Source of the DNA: Ectocarpus siliculosus
Taxonomy: Eukaryota; Sar; Phaeophyceae; Ectocarpales; Ectocarpaceae
Assembly: GCA_000310025.1 (NCBI GenBank)
Contig: FN648069.1
Span: 210,813 to 274,812 of the forward strand
DNA length: 64,000 bases
Reading direction: 5' to 3'
The position numbers and the translations under genes are program-made. The notes under the pieces are model-generated. The model had not been told where the DNA came from. It saw only the letters and a program-made list of their open reading frames with translations, and ran no database searches. This document shows, in pieces, positions 22,166 to 32,521 of this stretch (positions are counted from its first letter, which is position 1; every line of letters begins with the position of its first letter).

Positions 22166-23179
22166 TTAGATTGGTAAACGACCTTTGTCCGTTTCCTCGG
22201 CAACGCGCTTGCGTACAACCCACTCGTTTTCAATACGAGCCCTGTTATCACCAACAACGGTGCTGGCATCATCGTCGTCCAGATCAAGCGCTGGTTCTTC
22301 TACGCCAACCTTTTCGAACGTAACCTTCACCGCGTGCGCATAACACACTGACTTCGCCATCTCGAAGTACTTGTCGGTATCTTTATCTCCGATGTGTGCA
22401 AAGAGGTGCAGACGCCTGGCCAGACGAGGGTAGTGTGATTGGTACGCGAGCACCTGCCCGAGCCCATCCTTCCATCGATTGTGGTACTTCACCTCGATCA
22501 CGGCATCGCTGGGCTTATCAATGAAACCCGAGGGTGTTTCCACCTCACGTTCTCCTCCGATGAGAGAAGCAAGAGCTTCTCTCGCGGAACTTTCCTTCAC
22601 CCTAGTTGACTCCCCGTCTTCCCTGTACTCCACCGGCTGAAGCAGAGCTTGTCGAATGGCTTCTCCTCCTTCGACAGACCCCCGCACAAGGTTGTTCTGC
22701 TCGATCTGGCGACAAAGACCGAGATCGCCTCTCATTGCACGCAACACTGCCTCCACAGATTCACGACGGAGCGCTCTCGAGGCAACACTTGGCAACATCC
22801 ACGAAACCTTCACCAGGGTGTCAAAGTCAGCAACCGGTGTAGTGCGCCCACAGCCGTTGATTTCGATGTCCTTGATATAGGACTCAATCGATGTCACACG
22901 ATCATCCTTTTCAAGGATGCAGGTAAACATTTGCGCAGCATATTCACCAGAGGCCTCGGGACACAACAGCCGAATCACATCAATAATGCGAGCTTCGCCC
23001 AAAAGTTCGTCGATCTTGACAGCACCATTGATCTTGATGGACCGGAGAGCTTTCTGCAGGACAGAAGCTTTCGTTTCAGCCTGCTCGACTGCATGCCTTC
23101 TTCCACCTGCTGTTCCCTCGGCTGGGGTTGCTGCGTTTGGCCAGAGGGGTGAGCCCTTTCCACAACCCGAGCATGGCAA
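22166..23179 (-). CDS. LLPG-type domain fused to a possible PD-(D/E)XK nuclease
   Basis: A 337-codon intron-free frame. About residues 100-165 carry the same domain as the 21.7-kb gene (TPVADFDTLVKVSWMLP, then an Arg-rich helix and GDLGL). Residues about 219-246 contain IDKPSDAVIEVKYHNRWK followed by GLGQVLAYQ. An acidic residue, then E-x-K, then a helix with QxxxYQ is the layout of PD-(D/E)XK nucleases. The C-terminus is acidic then basic (LDLDDDDAS and EEWVV-like sequence). The true start is uncertain: the first ~25 residues overlap a different frame of the upstream 23.1-23.4 kb gene. Function is inferred; in viruses and mobile elements such fusions often serve DNA cleavage or degradation. 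Confidence 0.55.
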   Translation of the reverse strand: MPCSGCGKGSPLWPNAATPAEGTAGGRRHAVEQAETKASVLQKALRSIKINGAVKIDELLGEARIIDVIRLLCPEASGEYAAQMFTCILEKDDRVTSIESYIKDIEINGCGRTTPVADFDTLVKVSWMLPSVASRALRRESVEAVLRAMRGDLGLCRQIEQNNLVRGSVEGGEAIRQALLQPVEYREDGESTRVKESSAREALASLIGGEREVETPSGFIDKPSDAVIEVKYHNRWKDGLGQVLAYQSHYPRLARRLHLFAHIGDKDTDKYFEMAKSVCYAHAVKVTFEKVGVEEPALDLDDDDASTVVGDNRARIENEWVVRKRVAEETDKGRLPI

Positions 23180-23354
23180 CAGACATCAGTCTTCCATAGA
23201 TGAGGCGTGTGGACATTTTTGGGCCATCACAGCCCTCGAGGATGCGGTACACTGCTTTCAGAACACTCGAGTTGTGTAGGTTCGGCATGATGTATTTGAT
23301 CATGCTTTTCACCACAATGTCCCCCGTCGAAGCGTCGATCGTGATGGTGTTCAT
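23076..23354 (-). CDS. small hypothetical protein, overlaps the nuclease-like gene
   Basis: A 92-codon frame with a good N-terminal half (IDASTGDIVVKSMIKYIMPN). The last ~30 residues overlap the start of the downstream gene in another frame and look like chance. It could be the true N-terminus of the nuclease-like protein if a frameshift lies near 23180-23220. Confidence 0.4.
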   Translation of the reverse strand: MNTITIDASTGDIVVKSMIKYIMPNLHNSSVLKAVYRILEGCDGPKMSTRLIYGRLMSVAMLGLWKGLTPLAKRSNPSRGNSRWKKACSRAG

Positions 23355-23580
23355 GGTATTCTTTTTTATTGTTCACAAGGCAGATTTTCATCTTGTGCTG
23401 TTGAACGCGGGCCGGTTGGTTGTGAGCATCGTGTGCACGTTTTCCAACTCTCAAGTTAAGCGTAGACTAGCCACCCGGCGGCGATGCGGTGGTCTTGAGA
23501 AAAAGTGGAGGAATGGTTACAGTTTACATCGCAACATCACCCCAGCCCGCCACTGCCGTCCGACCACACAACAATGCCTA

Positions 23581-23985
23581 TCAACCGTCGATGCGAGGGA
23601 ACGCGCGACGCTGAATCTCAGTAATGATATCAGCAAGCCCAACCCTCTCCCTGGTTTCGTACAACCCAACTTTTTCGTACGCCTCCTTCAACGTCATGGC
23701 GATGTCCAATTCGGCCATGACGCGTTGTTTAGCGAGTTCGAGATCGTGTTTCCTCGCGAGCATTGCCAACTCGTGTTGCACCACCATGTTCAAGTACGCG
23801 TCGCGGTCGCTGTCGGTGGCGTGATCGAAGATAGGAGGACCAATGCGAGCCCTCTTCGCCTGGCGCTGTCGGGTGATCGATCGGGTGTCCATGGTGGTAT
23901 TGTGTGCATGGAAACACATGTCCCTACTCGCAAGTTTGGCGTAAACATTGCTCTCATGACGCGCCATCGCCCGCCCCTGTTTCAA
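23581..23985 (-). CDS. virus-like charged helical protein, first gene of cluster
   Basis: A 134-codon frame with a basic segment (TRQRQAKRARIG), then a long charged helix (NMVVQHELAMLARKHDLELA), then VGLYETRERVGLADIITEIQ. A basic helix followed by a short LY-TR-R-LAD motif reminds me of C-terminal parts of proteins from large DNA viruses, but this is a resemblance from memory. It is 226 bases upstream of the next gene on the same strand. Confidence 0.45.
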   Translation of the reverse strand: MKQGRAMARHESNVYAKLASRDMCFHAHNTTMDTRSITRQRQAKRARIGPPIFDHATDSDRDAYLNMVVQHELAMLARKHDLELAKQRVMAELDIAMTLKEAYEKVGLYETRERVGLADIITEIQRRAFPRIDG

Positions 23986-24223
23986 TGGCGCATGTACCCC
24001 AAACCCTTCGCGATCAAAGGTCCCGGGCGGCGAGAGAGATCAGCCACCGAGATACGATCGACGACGCCACCTTTCAGGCTTGTCTCGGGAATTTGACCAC
24101 CTTTGTAACAAGGCGAGGGAAAAAGGGCCCATCAGGCTCAGAGCCGGAGAGAGAAAGTATGGTTGGAAATATGCGTAAGGGGTAATTTTCTTTTTTATTT
24201 CCTATACCACAATCCACAAGTCA

Positions 24224-24368
24224 AACACCGTGTAATGCCCGACCCCTTGTTTGTTTTCCAGACTGCGCGGGAAGGGAGGGAGCGATGCAAGGAGGAAGCT
24301 AATGAAAAAGCGATAGAAGCTGCGCCACGTTTGCGATCGATCGAGGCCAGAAGGAAAACCTCCAGGTG
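24224..24368 (+). CDS. exon of a coiled-coil protein, copy 2
   Basis: The second copy of the 19.2-kb exon: acceptor TTGTTTTCCAG, then an open charged frame (AREGRERCKEEANEKAIEAA and following), then a clean donor CTCCAG|GTGAGACC. The two copies share CCGTGT-A-CCCGACCCC, TGTTTGT-TTCCAG and GATAGAAG in the same order and orientation, about 5.0 kb apart, one on each side of the virus-like cluster. Confidence 0.4.
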
Positions 24369-25388
24369 AGACCAGTTGACACCAGATGCGCCCCCCTCCT
24401 ATTTTCCACGGCAAGCCCCCGCAGGCGCAGTGCTGGGCCGACAAATTACTGAGTTTTTTTGGCCAGCCGGAGCGCACCAAAGTAGCATGAACTTGACGAT
24501 CGGCAACGCCTGTACCGCGCCCCCCAGACTGTTTCACCGGCAACCAGACCTCCGAAATGCGCCATCGCTAGCCAACCGTTGCTGTACCACCCTCTGTTTC
24601 GGCGGCGCTCAATGGTCCCAATTGGCTGTACTTAACAATTTAGCCTTACTCGCTGGAATTTGAACAGGCGCTGGAAGCTACGCCCGCCGTCGCCCAGATC
24701 GTCACCGTCGAGGAGAAGACGGACGGCTGCGACCATTGTATACAGACGTACCTCGCTGTAGTGTTGTTCAGCGCGAATTGGTAGTCAAGAAGGCCTTTGG
24801 TTCTTAGAACCGCATCTCCGGGGGGAAAGAGGGTGTACAACCAAGGGCGGTGGCCAGGAGGTCGCGGGAGCGCGACAAGCTTGACGCTGGAAGCGATTTG
24901 GTTTTGGTCGAGACTCTAGGCAGTTTGTTTTGGCGATAGCTCTCCCCATCACCGTTTGGTGGCGTAGTTGGGTGTTCGGGGACCCGTACTGTAACGCGAC
25001 AATTCGTTTGGGGCGTTGTTGGTGTCTTCACCCTAAAAATGGTCCCGATCTCTGCTCAATACTCTCTTCATCTGGACTGATCCAACCGACCGGAGACACC
25101 CTCCGTGTGTTGTTCGAAAATCAAACAAAAGCGAAAATGAGAAAACCCAGACAAAAGGCACGAAATATATCTAGATCAGCAAAAATCGCAGACAAACGGG
25201 AACCTGGCACCCTCCCTGTTTCTGCAGCGATGAGACCCCCCGAAACGCACCATCCAGACAACCATCTGTGACGACGGGTGCCCCTGAATGCACAGAAACT
25301 ACATATTATCCCGAAGAGCGCAACAACTGTGCTCCAACCCGGCAGACTACTGAATGCGGGAAGATGGCATAACGCGTGATGATGCAGG
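24369..25388. other. no supported gene; one dispersed repeat copy
   Basis: Short frames only. About 25020-25095 (TGTCTTCACCCTAAAAATGG, CCCGATCTCTGCTCAATACT and TGATCCAACCGA) is a diverged copy of a repeat also present near 45460 and 51325. Confidence 0.5.
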
Positions 25389-25393
25389 CGCTG
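25389..25393. repeat. target-site duplication CGCTG, left
   Basis: CGCTG lies directly before the left LTR, and the same five bases follow the right LTR at 30763-30767. A 5-bp duplication is normal for Ty1/copia integrases. Confidence 0.9.
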
Positions 25394-25647
25394 TGTTTGT
25401 CGGCCGTACTCCGCGTACTTATCGGGTATTGTTTGTGTAGTGTATTAACTTCAGACGATGAGGCAACGCCCGTACCCAGGGCGCTGTCGTGCTCAGAAAG
25501 GAGGAGTGGCAGCAGGGCTGCTGCACACAACAAAAGGGGGCCCCGGTGCATCATCACCGTACCCCTACCTAAAAGGTTCTACACCATCTGCGTCACACTT
25601 GTACGTACGGCTAACATATCCAAACCATGTCCGTAGACCCACGAACA
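25394..25647 (-). repeat. 3' LTR
   Basis: 254 bp, with TG...CA ends in both directions (TGTTTGTCGG ... CCCACGAACA on the plus strand). It differs from the other LTR at one base. Confidence 0.95.
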
Positions 25648-25957
25648 CCCTCCCTGGTTCTTCACGCAAGTGACTAACCATCAGTGGGGCAAAAACACCC
25701 CGGATACATCAATAAAATGCCAATACGGTGGTCGAGGGGAAACCCGGCGCCCGGGCAAAACCCCTCGAAAATAAATCCCATCCAACACAAACCATTGCTA
25801 TCACGGCGGATCACAACGGCCGCACTTATCAGGAAGGCCAAGGCGAAGACAAGAATGCGAGGCAAGCCTCCTACTCCTGCCATTGGGACACAGCCCGCGA
25901 CAGTAATGCATCTTTCCCCGCATGGTATACATGACCTTCCCCAAGCGCTAGAAAATC
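25648..25957 (-). other. 3' untranslated region of the copia element
   Basis: A non-coding internal stretch between the stop of the gag-pol frame and the 3' LTR. The polypurine tract lies at its LTR end. Nothing else was seen. Confidence 0.7.
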
Positions 25958-27108
25958 CTACAGAAGCTCCGGCAAATTCATCAGCTTTTTCCGGTGGTAC
26001 TGCAGGTTGCTCTTGCTAAGAGCCTTGGTGAGCATGTCTGCATGTTGCTCCGACGTCGACACAAACTTGATCGAGATGTCACCCGACCTAAACAATCCAC
26101 GAATGAAGTGGTACCGCACGTCGATGTGCTTGCTACGCGCTGAGCTAAGGGGGTTCTGCACCAAAGCCATGGCCCCCTGATTGTCCTCAAGGACCTGAAT
26201 GCTACCGCCGCTGGTCTCTGGGGCAATAAACGAAAGCACTGCACGCACAAACAAAGCTTCTTTCACACCCTCTCCGGCAGCAATGTACTCTGCCTCCGTA
26301 GACGACAAAGATACGATAGCTTGCGTCTTGCTACCGTGGCTGATGACGGTTCCTCCAACCGTTGTTGCCAGCCCTGACACCGAACGTCTATCCTCAGCGT
26401 CGGCGTAGCTAGCGTCCACGTACACCGCCAGCCCCAGCCCCGATCCCCGTTTGTAGGTGATCCCGAGGTCCCTCGTCTCTTTGAGGTAGGCGAGGATCTT
26501 CCGTATCGCCTTCCAGTGCCTCTCGGCAGGGGCGTGGGCGTGGCGCGCTACCGCACGCACAGCGAACGAGATGTCCGGGCGCGAGAACGTCGACACCCAC
26601 ATCATGCTGCCGATGGCCTCCCTCACCGGCCACTCCCCTCCACTTTCGTCATCTCGCTTCGGTCCTATGGGGGATTCTGTACTCAGCTCGGTCGACGCCA
26701 GGGCCCTCACGAAGGCGTCTGGAGAGTTGAGCACGAGGTCCTCCGCTCCCAGCAGGAAGTCCTCTGCCTCTTGGCGCGCGATGTTGGCCTCCTCCGCGCG
26801 CTCGCACAGCAGCGCTTGCACCGCCCTCGCCTCTAGCCCTTCCACCACGTCGACCACACACGCGAGCATCCAGTGGGTGTACTCCTCCGTGCTGGTGATG
26901 GGCAGGGTGGGCAGCCCGGCCGCCGATGCATGGCGGGCGAGCAGACCTTCGGCACTCGTTGACGACTCGTACCTCGTGTTCCGGCGAGGGTTCTCCCTGA
27001 GTAGGCGGCTGGTGAGTTCGGCCGGCTCGCCAAAGCGGGCGAGCCTCCGTTCCTCGGGCCCGCGGAGCGCCGGAATATCCGTGTCGCTGCCGCTGTCGCT
27101 GCCGCCAC

Positions 27109-27145
<37 letters not shown>

Positions 27146-30100
27146 GCTGCTGCTGCTGCTGCCGCCGCCACCGCGGCTGCTGCTGCTGCTGCTGCTGCTG
27201 CTGCGGCGGTCGTCCTCGCCGCCGCCCACATCGGCCCTCCCGGTCGACGTGGTAGATGGGGCGACGCTCGCGCCCTCCCTGCTCGAGGGGGCGCCATCGC
27301 CAGCGTCGCCCGCGCCCGACTCCTGGGGCGCGGCCGGCGGCGCCGCCGGCGCATCGCGCGCGGGCGGCTCCGCGGGCCCCGGGTTTGCCGTCGTGTCAAG
27401 GTGGAAACCTCCATCCTCAGGTTCTCCCTCCGCCCTCCCTCCACCGTGGCATGACGCACCCCCTCCGCCCTCGTGCTCCCCAGTCGTGAGCTCCTCGTCC
27501 TCCTCTGCAATGGGAGGCAGCGGCTGGGGGTGCGCGGTCGGGGCGGCGGGCACAGATTGCCAGGTGAAGTTGCGAGTGGTGATCGCTTGGCGTTTTTCGT
27601 TCAGGATGCGTACGCAATCACGGTTTGTGTTGATTCCAGGGCCGAGGTAAAAACACTTTTTTGCTTTCGGCTCTGACTTGTGCGTGCGCTTGACCTTGTA
27701 TACGGCGGGTTTGAGGAACGGGTACGTCGCCTCTGGGGGAGGTGGGTGCCCGTGCCACATTTCGTACGGCGATTTCTTGTCCGGGTTGGATGTGGTGGAG
27801 GTGCAGTTCAGGGCGTTGCATGCCCAAGCTGTGGCTTCGGCCCAAAGGGAGGGGTAGCTTGGTGCTTCGGGGTAAAGAATCGTCGCTTGTATGCGGGCGG
27901 CTAGTGCTGCATCCTTTATCAGTCCCAGTGCTCTCTCAGCTACACCGTTGTATTCTGGGCTGTATGCGGGGGTGAACTCCTGCTTGATGCAATACTTGCG
28001 GCACAGCTTTCCGAACTCTCCCTCGAAAAACTCTCCTCCGTTGTCAGACCGCACGACCATGACCTCGGATGGGGCTCCGTCTGCCCTGTTTTCCGCTAGG
28101 TATCTCTCGAATGCCTCTGCAGCGTCTGACTTGTTTTTCAAGAAGTAGACGCGGTTCCACCTCGTGCAGTCATCCCTTACAATGAGAGTGTACCACTTCC
28201 CCCCCAAGCTCTGCACCCTTGCCTTCCCACTCAAATCCACGAACACTCTCTGCAGTTTCTTAACTGCTCGGGTTGACGTCCTGTTGGGGATGGGCTTGGA
28301 TAGCCCCTTTGCCGTCGAGCACCCCATGCACTCCCGGAGCTGGCCCACCAGAGTCACCCCTTGCTGCTTCGCCGTGTTCTTCAGCAGCACCTCGTGGGAG
28401 TGGCCGTGCGCGCAGTGGAAGTCGTTGATGTCAACGGGGGTGCGGTTCGCTTTCGCGTTACCAGGAGCAATTATGGCACAGGCTAGTTCCCTACCCGACT
28501 CTATGCGGTGACCAGTCTGAACGAACAGGTCCCCCCATAGAGGGAAGTACACCGACTCCCCCCCACCAACGAACACCTCCAACTCACGCTCGTCTGCGGC
28601 TAAGCGGCCCTTGGTTTGCTTCAAAAGGGCTGTGAGGGACACGAGGTTGTAATTCAGCTCCGGCACATGAGCGACCCGTTTCAACAGCAGGTCTGTGGTC
28701 CCAACGCGAGAACCGATGGACACCCTCACGTCGCCGTAGCCTACTATGGCGAAGGCTTGCTTCCCTGCGGCGACACTCAAACGTCGATCGCACTCATGGT
28801 AGTTTTCGAACGCGTTAGCGCTCGGGAACATGTGGTTGGTTGCGCCGGTATCGGCCACAAACCTTTCCTGCCTGGCCTGCTCTACACCCCCTCGATCAAC
28901 GACTCTGTTCCACTCGCCTGTGAAGTCACGGACCACTAGCGCCTCCTCTGCCACGTCCAGTGCGGTGGCGTCCAAGACCGGCAGCTCCACCGCGAGCACC
29001 GCCTGCTCGGACGAGCACTTGCTCTTGTCGTGTCCGTAGCCCAGGCATTTCTCGCATCGCAGGGGCTCCGGCTTGGTACAGGCGGCCGCCTGGTGACCCT
29101 TCTCTCCGCACCGGAAGCAGCGGCCGTGCATGCTACCTGCACCGCCGCCGCCTCCGCCGCTGTTGCCACCACCACCGCCCTTGCGACCACCCCCTTTCCC
29201 CTTCTGGCTGCCACCGCCGCCGCCGCCCTTGCTGTGGCCGCCGCTGCTGCGGCCGGGCGCTCCGCCCCTGTTGCCACCGTCGCTCGCGAGGAAAGCATGC
29301 TCCGCCTTCCGCTGGCCCTTCGTGGCCCTCCTCCCCTCCGGGAGGCTCGCGTGCACGGTACTGACTACCCTGATTATCTCGCCCCGGTCCAGGTTTGTAG
29401 CCGTCTCCAACAAGAATTTGGCTTGTTGGTACTCGGGTGGAAGGGCATCGACAAAGTGTGCGAGAACAAAAGGTGTGTCAGCGTTGAGCCCTTTTTCCCG
29501 CAGTCGTGAGTACAGCAGCTCGAGCGTGTATAGATGCTCGACAGGGTTGCTGTTGCTGTGTGCGGGGATCGTGAATCGAAACATCTTCTTCATGAGGGCT
29601 TGTTTCGAGCCCTGCGACTCCGGGTTGTGTACTTTGTCGAGCTCCGCAAGGATCTCCTTTGCGGTCTCGCATTTATTCACGATTGCCTTGTCGGCTTCTC
29701 GGACGATGGCTGTAGTCACAAAGTGGAACGCCTGGAGGCCCCTCTGAACCTCATCACTTGTGTAGCCCAAGCTATACAGCTCCGAGCTAGGCCTGTTTGG
29801 GTCACCGACGGGTGCGTGCTTCTCGGCGTTGCCGATAAGCTGCCCGTCCAAGCCTACGGTTTTTGCGGCTTGAATAAGTGCCTTCCTCCACGAGTCGTAC
29901 CCGTGGCCGCGACTCTCCCCTTCGAGACGCGGTGCATTGACCGTAACACGTTTTTGGCTACTACTGCTGTACCCATCAAAAAATGCTCCGGCCCCTCGAA
30001 TTGCGGTTTGCTCACCTTGGGGGTTTAACCCCCTCGCTTCCCCGCGGTCCGGTCCTACGCCCGGGCTCATTCCGGCTGGCCCCACAGGATTCGCTCCCGA

Positions 30101-30460
30101 TCTACCTGCCCAGCCAGTCGTCACTCTCGCTGGAACCCCAGGACTCGCTCCCGGTATGTTGTCCCAGCTGCTTTCCCGCGGGTGATTTCGCCCATCACGG
30201 GCCGTTTCCCGCGAAAACGCCCCGCCGCCCCCAGGCGGCAGAGCCTCTCTCTGGCTTGGGACGGCAGCACCGCCGCCCCTACTGGCATCGCCCGCCACGG
30301 CGTCACCAGGCTCCTTCCTCTTCAACTCCATCACTACGCTCATCAGCTGCGATAACTGGCCCTCCAGCCTCGCAATCGCCGGATCCTCGGCGTGTTGCTG
30401 TTGCATGGCTGAGGTCTCTTCCCCCAGCCCTGCGACGGAACCGCTGTCCGACGCAGACAT
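25958..30460 (-). CDS. copia gag-pol polyprotein without reverse transcriptase core
   Basis: 1500 codons, uninterrupted. Gag: a CCHC knuckle CFRCGEKGHQAAAC at about residues 447-460, preceded by a Gly-rich stretch. Aspartic protease: DTGATNH near residue 535. Integrase: an H-H-C-C zinc region (about 683-713), catalytic Asp in FVDLSGK (about 741), Asp in VRSDNGGEF (about 801) and Glu in PEYNGVAERA (about 840). Then comes a Ser-rich run near 1075-1130, encoded by CTG/CCG repeats. Next, AIGSMMWVSTFSRPDISFAV (about 1270-1290), the segment that normally follows the RT, and RNase H with YVDASYAD (about 1347), SSTEAEY (about 1390) and EDNQGA (about 1424). Nothing between residues about 930 and 1265 matches an RT: no YVDD box and no palm motifs. 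The intact frame implies the deletion is old enough to have been selected in frame, or was precise. Confidence 0.92.
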
Positions 30461-30508
30461 GACCCGATGCGGCTATCCCTCGAGGGACAATCAATCTAAA
30501 CTCTAGAG

Positions 30509-30762
30509 TGTTTGTCGGCCGTACTCCGCGTACTTATCGGGTATTGTTTGTGTAGTGTATTAACTTCAGACGATGAGGCAACGCCCGTACCCAGGGCGCT
30601 GTCGTGCTCAGAAAGGAGGAGTGGCAGCAGGGCTGCTGCACACAACAAAAGGGGGCCCCGGTGCATCATCACCATACCCCTACCTAAAAGGTTCTACACC
30701 ATCTGCGTCACACTTGTACGTACGGCTAACATATCCAAACCATGTCCGTAGACCCACGAACA
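30509..30762 (-). repeat. 5' LTR
   Basis: 254 bp. The internal sequence that follows on the minus strand (CTCTAGAGTTTAGATTGATT) is where a primer-binding site should lie. It does not match the common initiator-tRNA-Met half site that I know from copia elements. Confidence 0.95.
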
Positions 30763-30767
30763 CGCTG
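30763..30767. repeat. target-site duplication CGCTG, right
   Basis: Matches 25389-25393 exactly. Confidence 0.9.
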
Positions 30768-31073
30768 GTCCCCAAATTGCCACCCCCTGTTTCTGACGGT
30801 ACAAAAGCTAAACCACCTCGGCCATCTGATCCCGGTCAGTGATGCCAGCTGCAGCTCAAGTGTAGACGCAAACCAAAACCTATCCTTAGTGATGTTGAAG
30901 GCTCCTAGGCACCGCTTGTTAACCAATGAACCTGTCGTTTGAGAGGAGAAAATTGAGAAAGACATGAGAAGAAACAAACATGAACATGACACCTTCGGGG
31001 ATGCGTTGAGAGGATGGGCAAAGGATACGTGTACGTACATGCTTCAGTGCCACATCCACATTTCCGTGCTAGG

Positions 31074-31934
31074 TCAATATAGACAAAATACCACCCTGCT
31101 TTTTTTGCTTACCAGTGGAAGTCCCATCACGCTTGATCCGCGAATCACCGCCGCCGTCGCAGACCCTCTTTCCCCATCCCCCACCGCCGCTTGCCTCGGC
31201 TCCCACGGCAGACCGAGATGCGGTAACCGGCTCGGCCGTAGGTGTGCTGCTTGTATTGTCCCCCCACTGGCGAGAGTGCTGTTGGGCGAGTCAGGTGCCG
31301 CTGCTGCTGCTTGTACTGTGTTTACCGCAGGTACTCGCGGAGGGGCCTGCTTTACTTCTCCCCGCTCCTCCGCTTCCTCGCCAGCCGCTGGTGATGATGG
31401 CAATGTGCTGTCTACCACCAACTCTGATGGCTGCCCTCCCCTTTGAGCCTCAACCTCCTCGCCCACCACAGACGCTCCGCCCCTGCCGCTGCTTCCACTG
31501 CCGATCGTTGCCAAGTATGCTGCTTTTGCGGCTCGTACCACCACACCAGCTGCGGACGCTTCCACAGACGGCACAGATGATGAGGCCGCTTCAACCATCG
31601 GCGCAGCCTCTTTTGCTTAGTGAACCACCGACAATCTGACCACGAGGGTCGGTCATCCCACTTTTCGCGGGTGTGCTACAGTGCGCCCGAGGTGTCCCGA
31701 ATCCATAGTTAGCGGTCACCGCACACTGCCAGTGCTAGACTCCTTTCGCTGTAAGTTGATCGTTCCGTCTTTGGCGTGGCGAAGACAACATTTCATTATT
31801 TTCTCCCATGGGATGCCAAAAGAAGGACGTTTGCTGCAACCATCGTGTTCGCACGATGGATTTTTGCGGCGACCATCTTGTGTTGTGTTCATCGCCCCTC
31901 TCTTGTTGGGCATGCGAGGAAAAAACAACGACAC
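31074..31934 (-). pseudogene. broken EsV-1-7 repeat gene
   Basis: The frame 31934-31716 contains one perfect EsV-1-7 repeat, C28-x4-C33-x16-C50-x2-H53, in a context very close to the 2.3-kb gene (C-x4-C-x-KRPSFG). The second repeat is in another frame near 31705-31650 (TANYGFGTPRAHC), with a TAG just before its second Cys and its first Cys missing. An Ala-rich tail (ASAAGVVVRAAKAAYLA) follows in a further frame from 31598. A splice solution was sought and not found, so the locus looks decayed. It is a paralogue of the genes at 2.3 and 33.5 kb. Confidence 0.65.
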
Positions 31935-32267
31935 AAGACGCGTGTGTGTCGGTGCGTTGTGTTTTAAGAGCGAGTTTCACTGTAATTTCGCCGCACAATT
32001 GGTGGGAACTTCAGTCGGCTGTATAGTTGCTGCCGATTTATCCGGCTGTATAGTTGCTGCCGATTTATCACTGGCAGGTCAAGAAGATAGACATGGTCGG
32101 GTATATTGTTTCGATGCGATCTCTAATGAATGCCACCGGCACGCATCACACACATCACACACACGTTTCTCTATCTCGCCTGTTCGCACGCTCGCTCTCC
32201 TTCGCCTCGCTCTCGTGCGCCCCTCTCTTGTGTTTCTCTCTTGGTTTCTCAGGCTGTGTATTTTTTG

Positions 32268-32454
32268 GTCACGTCGTACAACATCACAGTATCCCCATTG
32301 CTGGGTCACTAGCAGATATCAATTTTCACGGTGCCGCTGAGTCACGTCGTACCAAAAAAGTCACGTCGTACAACAAAACACACAAGATGCATGCATGATT
32401 GTGAGCTACTGCAGCAGGCAGAGCAGGCAGTAGAAAGAGATTATCTCTCTTGTG

Positions 32455-32521
<67 letters not shown>

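Larger units (their letters stand above)
25394..30762 (-). mobile_element. Ty1/copia-type LTR retrotransposon, RT core missing
   Basis: A complete 5369-bp element: LTRs of 254 bp, CGCTG target duplications, a purine-rich tract (CCAGGGAGGG on the minus strand) directly before the 3' LTR at 25648-25657, and one 1500-codon gag-pol frame. The LTRs differ at one position that I can find (G/A near 25559/30674), so insertion was recent. Domain order (gag, protease, integrase, RNase H) is the Ty1/copia order, but the reverse transcriptase between integrase and RNase H is absent. The element must therefore have been copied with enzyme from a related autonomous element, or have lost RT after or during its last cycle. 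Confidence 0.95.

Noticed and set aside
27100-27650. Leu/Pro-rich and Ala-rich long frames opposite the copia polyprotein
   Set aside because: Shadows of the CTG/CCG-repeat encoding the Ser-rich run of gag-pol; no independent motif.
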